A stretch of DNA of 15,940 nucleotides, from NCBI GenBank assembly GCA_946479895.1, contig CAMLHT010000062.1, forward strand, positions 1 through 15,940. Direction: 5' to 3'. Positions 1 to 6,178 of this stretch are shown here, piece by piece. The notes below the pieces were generated by a model. That model saw only the letters and a program-made list of their open reading frames with translations, had not been told where the DNA came from and did no database searches. How positions within the stretch are numbered: the first letter of the stretch is position 1; each line of letters starts with the position of its first letter. The DNA comes from an uncultured Gemmatimonadota bacterium. Its GTDB lineage: Bacteria > Gemmatimonadota > Gemmatimonadetes > Gemmatimonadales > Gemmatimonadaceae. The translations under genes and the position numbers were made by a program.

Positions 1-362
1 TCGATGCGCGGCATGTCGACGCGGAAGTCGCGCATCGCGATGCGGGCATCCTCCATGGCGCGCTGGCTGGCGATGCGCGCTTCCTCGGCGATCTCGCGCG
101 AGTTGATCCGGACTTCCTCGCTGGCGCGGCGCGCCTCCTCGGCGGCACGGCGAATCTCCTCGCGATCCCACTCGCTGAGCCAGCCCTGGCCGGAAACGAT
201 CGGCATGGGGGCCGGCAGCGGCGTGACCGGCGTGACCGGCGTAGCCGGCGTGACGGGCGCCGGGATCACCGGCGTGACGGGCGGAGTCGGCGGCGTCTGG
301 GCCACCAGCAGACCGAGTGGCATCATCGCCACCGCGGCCAGAACGAGCGAACGCTGCTTCAT
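1..362 (-). CDS. Secreted Pro-rich/helical protein, N-terminal part only (cut by window edge)
   Basis: This is the first 120 codons of a gene that runs off the left edge. The ATG at 362 follows the anti-sigma stop by 10 bp, and a GAGG ribosome-binding site overlapping that stop (TGAGG) lies about 8 nt upstream, so it is probably the third gene of the sigma operon. Residues 1-22 form a signal peptide (MKQRSLVLAAVAMMPLG..VAQ). Residues 23-52 are rich in Pro, Thr and Val with repeated TPVTP units, a likely flexible linker. From about residue 57 (WLSEWDREEIRRAAEEARR) the chain is strongly helical, with Ala/Glu/Arg heptad-like spacing that suggests a coiled coil or the start of helical repeats. 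The function is unknown. Its position suggests an envelope target or partner of the sigma/anti-sigma pair, which is inference only. Confidence 0.75.
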   Translation of the reverse strand, partial: MKQRSLVLAAVAMMPLGLLVAQTPPTPPVTPVIPAPVTPATPVTPVTPLPAPMPIVSGQGWLSEWDREEIRRAAEEARRASEEVRINSREIAEEARIASQRAMEDARIAMRDFRVDMPRI

Positions 363-372
363 CTCGAATACC

Positions 373-996
373 TCAGAAGTTCGGAGTTTCGGCGACTGCG
401 TCGAACAGCCGCGGCATGACGTCACGTTCCTGCATCGCCTGGCGGATCAGCTTTGCTTCGGTGCGGCTGCCACCGGCGGGCATCTGTACGACCTGGACGA
501 GCACGAGCTCCAGGTCCTCGAAAAGGGCACGGAGGCGCGGGTTGCTCGCCGCCGGGGAGTCCATGAGCAGGCGCAGCGTCGTGAGCGATTCGCTGGCGCG
601 GGTCACGAAGCTCGAGTCGATCCGTCCGTCCTGGAGCTGCCCCGGCATGCTGGCCAGCAGCGTCACCGTCTGGCCGAGGTACTGCTCGGCGCTCAGCTGG
701 TAGGAGTCCGTGGCGTTGGCGGCCGCGACGGTCCCCGTCGCCCCCGGCTGCACAGATGGCGAACCGGAGGGACGCGTGGAGACGCGCCCGATCGCCACGC
801 CCAGGACGAGCACCGCGGCCATGCGCAGCCACGGGCTGTGCAGCAGCGAGGTGCGCGCCGGCTTCAGCGTGACGCTCCGGCCGAACGATTCGGCCTCGAT
901 GGCCGCCCACATCTGGTCGAGCGGCGGGTTGACGGGCGGGACGTTGTAATGATCCGCCGCGTTCCTGATGATGTCGTCGAGCTGGTCTTCGGTCAT
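373..996 (-). CDS. Probable anti-sigma factor, single-pass membrane protein
   Basis: This 207-residue protein begins at an ATG that overlaps the stop of the upstream ECF sigma gene (ATGA, 993-996). A purine-rich ribosome-binding site (GGAGAGGTGG) lies just upstream within the sigma gene. An in-frame start 25 codons further upstream, inside the sigma gene, is less likely. The N-terminal 55 residues are cytoplasmic in character (MTEDQLDDIIRNAADHYNVP), residues 56-72 form one membrane segment (WLRMAAVLVLGVAIG), and the rest would be periplasmic. Position and topology fit an anti-sigma factor that holds the upstream sigma factor at the membrane. No HxxxCxxC zinc motif is present, so it is not a ZAS-type protein. 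The periplasmic part has helical stretches (e.g. 150-195) but no sensor domain I can name. The role is inferred from the operon; sequence similarity alone would not prove it. Confidence 0.75.
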   Translation of the reverse strand: MTEDQLDDIIRNAADHYNVPPVNPPLDQMWAAIEAESFGRSVTLKPARTSLLHSPWLRMAAVLVLGVAIGRVSTRPSGSPSVQPGATGTVAAANATDSYQLSAEQYLGQTVTLLASMPGQLQDGRIDSSFVTRASESLTTLRLLMDSPAASNPRLRALFEDLELVLVQVVQMPAGGSRTEAKLIRQAMQERDVMPRLFDAVAETPNF

Positions 997-1580
997 GATT
1001 CCACCTCTCCTCTCAGGTCGCCGAGCGCCTCGCGCATCTGTGCGCGAGCCACGGACAGCCTGCTCTTGCAAGTTCCTTCCGCGACTCCGAGGATCTCCGC
1101 GATCTCGGTATGGGTGTAGCCCTCGAGATCGTGCATGATCAACGTGGTGCGGTAGATCTCTCCCAGTCCATCGATCGCCTTCTGCAGCCGCTCGCGGAGG
1201 ATCGGGTCATTGCCGAACGCCGTCTCGCCGCCGCGGATCGGGATGGCCGGATCGAGCTCGGTCTCCCGGGTCTTCAGTCGCTTCACCCGGCGCATCGCAT
1301 TGGCCACCACCGTCACGGTGATGCGATGGATCCAGGTCGAGAACGCCGCGTCGCCGCGAAACCGTGGCAGCTGCGCGAACGCCCTCACGAACGTGTCCTG
1401 CGTGAACTCCCGCGCCAGATCCGCATCGCCCGTCAGCCGGTAGGCGAGCCGGTAGACCCGGGGAGCGTGCGCGTCATACAGCTCGCGGGCGGCTACCCGA
1501 TCTCCGGCGAGAACCTGCCTGATCAGCTCAGGTTCGCTCACCCGGTAGAGGGCTGGGGGGACGGATGCAGTTGAAATCAC
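993..1580 (-). CDS. ECF-family RNA polymerase sigma factor
   Basis: This protein of up to 195 residues has the two-domain ECF plan. Region 2 spans about 33-100 (ARELYDAHAPRVYRLAYRLT, DADLAREFTQDTFVRAF, FSTWIHRITVTVVANAMRR). Region 4 spans about 130-185 and contains the helix-turn-helix YTHTEIAEILGVAEGTCKSR. It directs RNA polymerase to a dedicated promoter set and is probably restrained by the membrane protein encoded immediately downstream, whose start codon overlaps its stop. The start is uncertain. The frame opens with GTG at 1580 without a visible ribosome-binding site, and a second GTG at 1541 (giving MSEPELIRQ) would yield a more typical ECF N-terminus. ECF operons are often self-activated, but no promoter motif can be assigned here. 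The 8-bp tandem repeats begin about 50 bp upstream. Confidence 0.93.
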   Translation of the reverse strand: MISTASVPPALYRVSEPELIRQVLAGDRVAARELYDAHAPRVYRLAYRLTGDADLAREFTQDTFVRAFAQLPRFRGDAAFSTWIHRITVTVVANAMRRVKRLKTRETELDPAIPIRGGETAFGNDPILRERLQKAIDGLGEIYRTTLIMHDLEGYTHTEIAEILGVAEGTCKSRLSVARAQMREALGDLRGEVES

Positions 1581-1632
1581 GTGAGTTCGGGGAGTTAGAT
1601 GCGGGTATTCGGGAAAGCGTTCGGTCGGGGCG

Positions 1633-1736
1633 GTGGATCGGTGGATCGGTGGATCGGTGGGTCAGTGGATCGGTGGGTCAGTGGATCGGTGGATCGGTGG
1701 ATCGGTGGATCAGTGGGTCAGTGGGTCAGTGGATGC
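1633..1736. repeat. 8-bp tandem repeat array, consensus GTGGRTCR
   Basis: Twelve contiguous octamers fill 1633-1728, with a thirteenth degenerate copy (GTGGATGC) at 1729-1736. Seven units are GTGGATCG, four are GTGGGTCA and one is GTGGATCA, so variation is confined to two positions. The array lies between the divergent sigma-factor and dctA genes. Because the period is 8 bp, all three forward frames stay open and spell repetitive Trp-Ile-Gly-Gly-Ser-Val-Asp-Arg-type peptides. These are not credible genes. Confidence 0.95.
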
Positions 1737-1794
1737 CCTCCGGGCCCTAGTCCTTCAAGTCCTCAGGACCGATCTTGGGCCGGTCCCGAACCAC

Positions 1795-1834
1795 CGATCC
1801 ACTGATCCAGTGATCCACCGACCCACCAACCCAC
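1795..1834. repeat. Inverted block of the same 8-bp repeat, abutting the dctA start
   Basis: Five octamers read CGATCCAC, TGATCCAG, TGATCCAC, CGACCCAC and CAACCCAC. They are the reverse complement of the array at 1633-1736, from which they are separated by a 58-bp spacer. The spacer itself contains the inverted pairs GTCCT/AGGAC (1759-1769) and GGACCG/CGGTCC (1766-1771 and 1781-1786). The two blocks can pair into a long hairpin in DNA or RNA. The last unit ends 4 bp before the TTG start of dctA, leaving no room for a standard ribosome-binding site. Confidence 0.9.
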
Positions 1835-1838
1835 CCCC

Positions 1839-3107
1839 TTGAAGATCTTCCGCAATCTGACCGTCCGGGTCCTGATCGCCATCAGCCTGGGCATCCTGCT
1901 TGGCATCGTTGCCCCCGATACCGCCAAGGCCATGCGGCCGCTGGGCGACACGTTCGTGAACCTCGTGAAGATGGTCATCGGCCCGATCATCTTCCTGACG
2001 ATCGTCCTCGGGATCGCGAACATGGCGGACCTGAAGAAGGTCGGGAAGGTCGGTGCGAAGGCCCTCATCTACTTCGAGATCGTCACGACGTTCGCGCTTG
2101 CGATCGGGCTCGTCATCGTCAACATCACGAAACCGGGGTCCGGCATCGACGTGAGCGTGCTGGCGAAGGGTGACGTCTCGAGGTATGCCGAGCAGGGCAA
2201 GGCGATGAGCTTCGTGGAATTCTTCACCCACATCGTGCCGACGAGCGTGGTGAAGGCCTTCGCCGACGGGGACATCCTCCAGATCGTCTTCTTCGCCGTG
2301 CTCTTCGGCGTGGCCATGACAGCGATCGGGGCGCACGCCGCGCCCCTGACGACGGTGCTCGACCGGCTGCTGCAGGTCTTCTTCCGGATCGTGCACATCA
2401 TCATGATCGTCGCCCCGATCGGCGCCTTCGGGGCGATGGCGTTCACCATCGGCAACTTCGGCCTGCGGAGCCTGCTGCCGCTGGGCCGGCTGATGCTCGA
2501 CGTCTACGCGACGATGTTCCTCTTCGTTTTCGTGGTGCTCAACATCATCGCGAGGATGTTCCGGTTCTCGCTCTGGGAATACCTCAAGTACATCCGCGAG
2601 GAGATCGTGCTCGTCCTCGGCACGTCTTCGTCGGAGGTCGCCCTGCCGCGCATGCTGGACAAGATGGAGCGCTACGGTTGCTCGAAGACGGTCGTCGGCA
2701 TGGTGATCCCGGCCGGGTATTCGTTCAACCTCGACGGAACGTCCATCTACCTGTCCATGGCCTCGATCTTCATTGCCCAGGCCTTCGGGATCGACCTGTC
2801 CGTCGGCCAGCAGCTCACGCTGCTCGCGGTGCTGATGGTGACCTCGAAGGGCGCCGCCGGCGTGACGGGGTCGGGTTTCATCGTGCTGGCGAGCACGCTC
2901 GCGGCGATGGGCACGGTGCCGGTGGAGGGACTGGCCCTCGTGCTCGGCGTGGACCGCTTCATGTCGGAGGCACGGGCGATCGTGAACCTGATCGGCAACG
3001 GCGTGGCGACGATCGTGATCGCGAAGAGCGAGGGGAGCTTCGACGAGACGCGGCGCGTGCTCGCGGTGGAGGAGATCAGGAAGCTCCGGCTGGCGGGGGC
3101 GGACTGA
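1839..3107 (+). CDS. dctA: C4-dicarboxylate transport protein (DAACS family symporter)
   Basis: This 422-residue inner-membrane symporter takes up succinate, fumarate or malate with protons or sodium. It matches DctA along its whole length: N-terminal [19 protein letters not shown], then [19 protein letters not shown] (32-50), the serine-rich [17 protein letters not shown] (261-277), [13 protein letters not shown] (293-305), and C-terminal [19 protein letters not shown]. The serine-rich loop and NLDGTS are the family's substrate- and ion-binding hairpin regions. The length is normal. The start is TTG: a TGA lies in frame at 1803-1805, there is no ATG or GTG before residue 32, and starting at residue 32 would delete the first membrane helix. 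No ribosome-binding site is visible because inverted octamer repeats run up to the start codon. The stop overlaps the next gene by one base, so the two are probably one operon. Confidence 0.97.
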   Translation: MKIFRNLTVRVLIAISLGILLGIVAPDTAKAMRPLGDTFVNLVKMVIGPIIFLTIVLGIANMADLKKVGKVGAKALIYFEIVTTFALAIGLVIVNITKPGSGIDVSVLAKGDVSRYAEQGKAMSFVEFFTHIVPTSVVKAFADGDILQIVFFAVLFGVAMTAIGAHAAPLTTVLDRLLQVFFRIVHIIMIVAPIGAFGAMAFTIGNFGLRSLLPLGRLMLDVYATMFLFVFVVLNIIARMFRFSLWEYLKYIREEIVLVLGTSSSEVALPRMLDKMERYGCSKTVVGMVIPAGYSFNLDGTSIYLSMASIFIAQAFGIDLSVGQQLTLLAVLMVTSKGAAGVTGSGFIVLASTLAAMGTVPVEGLALVLGVDRFMSEARAIVNLIGNGVATIVIAKSEGSFDETRRVLAVEEIRKLRLAGAD

Positions 3108-4507
3108 TGTCCGCGAAAGCAGATCCCTCGGGCGCGTTGCGCCCTCAGGATGACACGCGCCGGGAGCGGCCTCACGATGACAGCAATGCGGGGCTCGCGC
3201 GACGGCTGACGGCGTTCGACGCGACGATGATCGTGATGGGCGGGATCATCGGCGGCGGGATCTTCGTGAACCCGGCCGAAGTGGCGCGGCGAGTCACGTC
3301 TCCCGGGCTTTCGACGCTGGCGTGGTCGATCGGCGGTCTCATCGCGCTGGTCGGGGCGTTCGTGTACGCCGAGCTCGCTGCGCGGCGGCCACAGGTCGGC
3401 GGACAGTACGCCTACCTGCGCGACGCCTACCATCCCGTGGTCGCCTTTCTATATGGATGGACGCTGCTGCTGGTGGTGCAGACGGGCGGCATGGCCGCGG
3501 CGGCAATGATCTTCGGCCGCTACACGCGTGAGCTCACCGGCATCGGCACGCCGGAAGGCATCATCGCCGTCGGCACGCTGATGACGCTCACCGTGATCAA
3601 CTGCATCGGCGTTCGCGCGGGGAGCAACGTGCAGTCGTTCTTCATGGTGGTAAAGCTGATGGTCATCGCCGCGGTGGTGATCACCGGACTGATCCTCTTC
3701 GGCGATGCGGCGCCCGCGCCCGCTGCGGCCGCGTCGCCCGCACCGGGCGCCGGGAGCGCGATCGGCGTGATGACGGCGCTCGTCCCCATTCTGTTCACGT
3801 ACGGCGGCTGGCAGACGGCGAGCTTCGTGAGCGGCGAGATGCGCAACCCGACGCGGGACCTTCCGCGGGGGCTGATCGCCGGCGTGATCGGCGTCGTCAT
3901 CGTCTACCTCCTCGTGAACACCTCCTTCCTGTCGGCGCTTGGTTTTTCCGGTCTCGCGGCGAGCAAGGCGCCGGCGTCCGACGTCATGCGCGCGGTCTTC
4001 GGCGGGAACGGCGGCCGTTTCATCGCCGCCGGTGTCGCGATATCGACGGTCGGCTTCCTCAGCCAGAGCATGCTCACCGCGCCGCGCGTCTACTACGCCA
4101 TGGCGAAGGACGGCGTGTTCTTCCGGAGAATCGGCGAGCTGGGAGAACGCAGTCGCGTGCCCGTCGCCGCGATCCTGCTCCAGGGCATCTGCGCGTCGAT
4201 CATCGCGCTCGTGGGCCGTTTCGACCAGGTGCTCAACTACGTCGTGTCCATCGACGTGCTCTTCTTCGGCCTGACCGGAGCGGCGCTGCTGGTCTATCGG
4301 CGGCGGGCACCCGACGTCAGCCCGCCCATCCGCGTCCCCTTTCATCCATTCTCGACCATCCTCTTCGTCGCCGCGTGCTGGGCCATCGCGCTCACCACGA
4401 TCATCAGCGCCCCCAGGGATGCCGGGGGCGGGGTCATCATTCTCGCCGTCGGAGTTCCCGTGTACCTGATCTGGGCCCGGCGTGCTGCCGGCACGTCGAA
4501 GGCTTGA
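3107..4507 (+). CDS. APC-superfamily amino-acid permease
   Basis: This 466-residue integral membrane protein resembles the APC/LAT branch of amino-acid transporters. The first helix carries the glycine-rich unwound segment GGIIGGGIFVNP (45-56), the usual amino-acid backbone contact site. It is followed by AYLRDAYHPVVAFLYGW (102-118), VSGEMRNPTRDLPRG in the middle, and STVGFLSQSMLTAPRVYYAM later. Roughly twelve hydrophobic helices are visible. The ATG shares its A with the dctA stop (TGATG), implying translational coupling and a joint uptake operon. The substrate cannot be read from the sequence. Residues 1-30 are hydrophilic, include a repeated RPxDD(T/S) unit, and look like an added tail rather than part of the fold. 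A later start is conceivable, but no better one with a ribosome-binding site was found. The gene ends 15 bp from the convergent CAP-domain gene. Confidence 0.92.
   Translation: MSAKADPSGALRPQDDTRRERPHDDSNAGLARRLTAFDATMIVMGGIIGGGIFVNPAEVARRVTSPGLSTLAWSIGGLIALVGAFVYAELAARRPQVGGQYAYLRDAYHPVVAFLYGWTLLLVVQTGGMAAAAMIFGRYTRELTGIGTPEGIIAVGTLMTLTVINCIGVRAGSNVQSFFMVVKLMVIAAVVITGLILFGDAAPAPAAAASPAPGAGSAIGVMTALVPILFTYGGWQTASFVSGEMRNPTRDLPRGLIAGVIGVVIVYLLVNTSFLSALGFSGLAASKAPASDVMRAVFGGNGGRFIAAGVAISTVGFLSQSMLTAPRVYYAMAKDGVFFRRIGELGERSRVPVAAILLQGICASIIALVGRFDQVLNYVVSIDVLFFGLTGAALLVYRRRAPDVSPPIRVPFHPFSTILFVAACWAIALTTIISAPRDAGGGVIILAVGVPVYLIWARRAAGTSKA
3143..3182 (+). repeat. Two-copy 13-bp repeat embedded in the permease reading frame
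   Basis: CCTCAGGATGACA (3143-3155) and CCTCACGATGACA (3170-3182) differ at one base and are exactly 27 bp apart, so the encoded peptide repeats every nine residues (RPQDDTRRE then RPHDDSNAG). The segment lies in the non-conserved N-terminal tail of the permease. It looks like a short dispersed repeat read in frame, but only these two copies are visible in the window. Confidence 0.6.
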
Positions 4508-4522
4508 AGCCCGACCCCCTCG

Positions 4523-5260
4523 CTACTTCGGCCGCACGCCTCCGGCCTGGACGATGACGCACATCGCCCCGAATCGCGGGTGCGGGCCGCATGCGATGCC
4601 GACCCTTCGCGACGACGGCTCGTAGATGTTGCGGCGGTGGGCCCGGTCGCGGACACCGTCATCGATGAGCAGACTCTCGATGACCTCGCGCCCATCGCGC
4701 ATCGGCTGGTAGTCGATGTTCTCGTTGATCGAGATTTCCCACGATCCGTACCTCGCGACACGGGAAACCACCGTGGAGCCATCCGAGCCGGCGTGGCCCG
4801 TCTGGCCGGTGCCTGCCTGGTCGGCCGCGTGGTCACGCGCAGCGCGCGTCAGGATCGGGTCGAGAACGAGGGCAGGAACCGCGGGCTGGGCCCGCAGCGC
4901 CGCGACCGCCTCGCGCACTGCGGCAGGCCCTTCCACCGTCTGAACGGCAACCGGCCATGTGGGCCGCCGGAATCGCGTTCCCGTGAAGTACGGCAGGAGC
5001 GCCTCCAGCGACGCAGCCGTGCTGCCCGGATCGGTTCGAGCGCGATTGAGCGCCGCGAATACCTGTGACTCGATCCTGGAGAAGTCGACCGCGCCCCCGA
5101 CAGGAGCGGATGTGCCCGCTGGGCCCGCCTGAATGCCTGGGCTCGCGCACGCAGCTGCCGCCAGAACGGCGAGGCACCAAACACGGCGAACACGTCCATA
5201 TAAACGGACAGAGATTCCGCCCGGCAAGGACAATCGCGGATTCGCTGCAAGCGGACTCAT
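4523..5260 (-). CDS. Secreted CAP/SCP-domain protein
   Basis: This 245-residue protein has a basic n-region, a hydrophobic stretch and a small-residue cleavage site (VWCLAVLAAAACASPG, 28-41). Cys38 could be a lipid-modified cysteine, although the lipobox is weak, so signal peptidase I cleavage is also possible. The rest is a CAP domain (the YkwD/SCP/PR-1 family): FAALNRARTD (68-77), LTRAARDHAADQ with His144, GHAGSDG with His156, EISINENIDYQ with Glu180, and DRAHRRNIYEP with His208. These correspond to the two His and acidic residues of the usual CAP cleft. Cys224 and Cys234 near the end may form a disulfide. CAP proteins act outside the cytoplasm, and bacterial roles are mostly unknown. The ATG at 5260 is supported by AAAGGAG 8 nt upstream. 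The gene converges on the permease with a 15-bp gap. Confidence 0.88.
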   Translation of the reverse strand: MSPLAANPRLSLPGGISVRLYGRVRRVWCLAVLAAAACASPGIQAGPAGTSAPVGGAVDFSRIESQVFAALNRARTDPGSTAASLEALLPYFTGTRFRRPTWPVAVQTVEGPAAVREAVAALRAQPAVPALVLDPILTRAARDHAADQAGTGQTGHAGSDGSTVVSRVARYGSWEISINENIDYQPMRDGREVIESLLIDDGVRDRAHRRNIYEPSSRRVGIACGPHPRFGAMCVIVQAGGVRPK

Positions 5261-5262
5261 TG

Positions 5263-5293
5263 GTGTAACTCCTTTGCGGACAACTGGTTACAC
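5263..5293. promoter_or_regulatory. Inverted repeat at the CAP-gene leader, overlapping its ribosome-binding site region
   Basis: GTGTAAC (5263-5269) and GTTACAC (5287-5293) are a perfect 7-bp inverted repeat with a 17-bp spacer, 2 bp upstream of the CAP-gene start at 5260. On the minus-strand transcript the 3' arm directly follows the GGAG of the ribosome-binding site, which falls in the loop next to the stem. It could be a protein operator in the divergent 5261-5372 region or an RNA hairpin limiting ribosome access. Only the repeat itself is seen. Confidence 0.4.
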
Positions 5294-5372
5294 GAAGGCA
5301 AACATCAGGCTCTGTGCGGCCCGGCCCCTGCCTTTACTCAGGCCCGAAGGTATTCACTTCTGGGAGGTTCAG

Positions 5373-5960
5373 ATGCGTTCAATTGCAGTCATCGGTGCGC
5401 TCGCGACGCTCGCGGCGGCGCCCCTGTCCGCGCAAGGGAAGTTCCGCACCGGCGACATCATTCCTGGCGGCCGGATTCCGTCGACGGTGATGGATCAGAT
5501 CCCGACGAGGGATCAGCAGGACCAGCGGAGCACCCGGAAGTCGGATCGTATTCCGCCGGGCCACATGCCACCCGCGGGTATGTGCCGGATCTGGATCGAC
5601 GGCGTCCCGCCGGGCCGCCAGCCGGCGCCGACCGACTGCCAGACGGCGGTCGCGACCAAGCCGGCGAATGCCCGCGTGATCTGGGGCGACCAGAGCGCTT
5701 TCCCTGGAAAGGGGAAGGGCAAGTTCAAGAAGACCAAGGGTCACGACGACCGTGACGATGACTTCGAGGATCGCCGGCGTGGCCGGGACGAAGACGTCGA
5801 CAGGGATCGCCGGCGGGGAAGGGACGATGACGATGACGACGACCGCCACGAGGCGCGCGACCGTGCCCGCAATGGCGGAGTGTTCGGATCGATGATCCCG
5901 TCCGCGACGCAGCAGAAGTCGATCTCGAAGGGGAAGGGCAAGGGCAAAGGTCGCGGCTGA
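5373..5960 (+). CDS. Secreted low-complexity polyampholyte protein with a two-Cys Pro-rich motif
   Basis: This 195-residue protein starts at an ATG with GGGAGG 7 nt upstream. Residues 1-21 are a signal peptide ending ..APLSAQ. Residues 61-89 contain PPGHMPPAGMCRIWIDG and VPPGRQPAPTDCQ, with Cys71 and Cys89 available for a disulfide. I associate similar Pro/Cys motifs with hypothetical exported proteins of Gemmatimonadota and related phyla, from memory only. After residue 110 the chain is charge-patterned: a GKGKGK block (112-117), an acidic/basic segment with the 12-residue repeat DRRRGRD(E/D)D at 133 and 145, a run of seven Asp (151-157), and a closing KGKGKGKGRG. The repeat is also visible in DNA as GATCGCCGGCG at 5769 and 5805, 36 bp apart. 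No enzymatic domain is visible. Binding of metal, mineral surface or polyanion is possible but speculative. Confidence 0.8.
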   Translation: MRSIAVIGALATLAAAPLSAQGKFRTGDIIPGGRIPSTVMDQIPTRDQQDQRSTRKSDRIPPGHMPPAGMCRIWIDGVPPGRQPAPTDCQTAVATKPANARVIWGDQSAFPGKGKGKFKKTKGHDDRDDDFEDRRRGRDEDVDRDRRRGRDDDDDDDRHEARDRARNGGVFGSMIPSATQQKSISKGKGKGKGRG

Positions 5961-5974
5961 TCGCGAGCCTGACC

Positions 5975-6158
5975 GACCGGCAGTGAACCCGTCCGTCGTG
6001 GGTAGCGGGGGTTCATTGCCGGTTTATCAGGACGCATGCTCGGAATCGGTTCGCATGCTCGAAATGGAACCGGGGTTTTCACTCGCGAGGCCGGCCGTCC
6101 ATCGCGAGTTGAGTACCACTCCGAGCATGCGTCCAGATAGACCGGCAGTGACCCCCGC
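5975..6158. repeat. Nested inverted-repeat element between convergent genes (MITE- or REP-like)
   Basis: Long imperfect arms at 6005-6045 and 6119-6158 pair over about 40 bp. They contain a perfect 14-bp core, GGACGCATGCTCGG (6030-6043) against CCGAGCATGCGTCC (6121-6134). The motif GACCGGCAGTGA occurs at 5975-5986 and again at 6140-6151. A near-inverted copy at about 6008-6022 pairs with the first, giving a second hairpin. A third, perfect 8-bp stem lies in the centre (ACTCGCGA 6081-6088, TCGCGAGT 6102-6109). The sequence CGCATGCTCG also repeats directly at 6033 and 6052. The structure fills the gap between two converging genes. There is no open frame inside and no clear target-site duplication. 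It may be a small mobile-element relic, a REP-like palindrome cluster, or a bidirectional transcription barrier. Confidence 0.75.
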
Positions 6159-6178
6159 CCGTCCCCCGTTGCATGGGA

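Noticed and set aside
1633..1736. CRISPR array
   Set aside because: Units are contiguous octamers with no spacers, and no cas genes are present.
1565..1842. Three short open frames encoding Trp-Ile-Gly-Gly-Ser-Val-Asp-Arg repeats
   Set aside because: All three frames are open only because the DNA is an 8-bp repeat. There is no sign of selection for one frame.
2678..3106. Upstream extension of the permease frame into dctA
   Set aside because: The segment is a shifted-frame shadow of dctA. The permease ATG at 3107 overlaps the dctA stop in the classic coupled arrangement, so no frameshift or fusion is needed.
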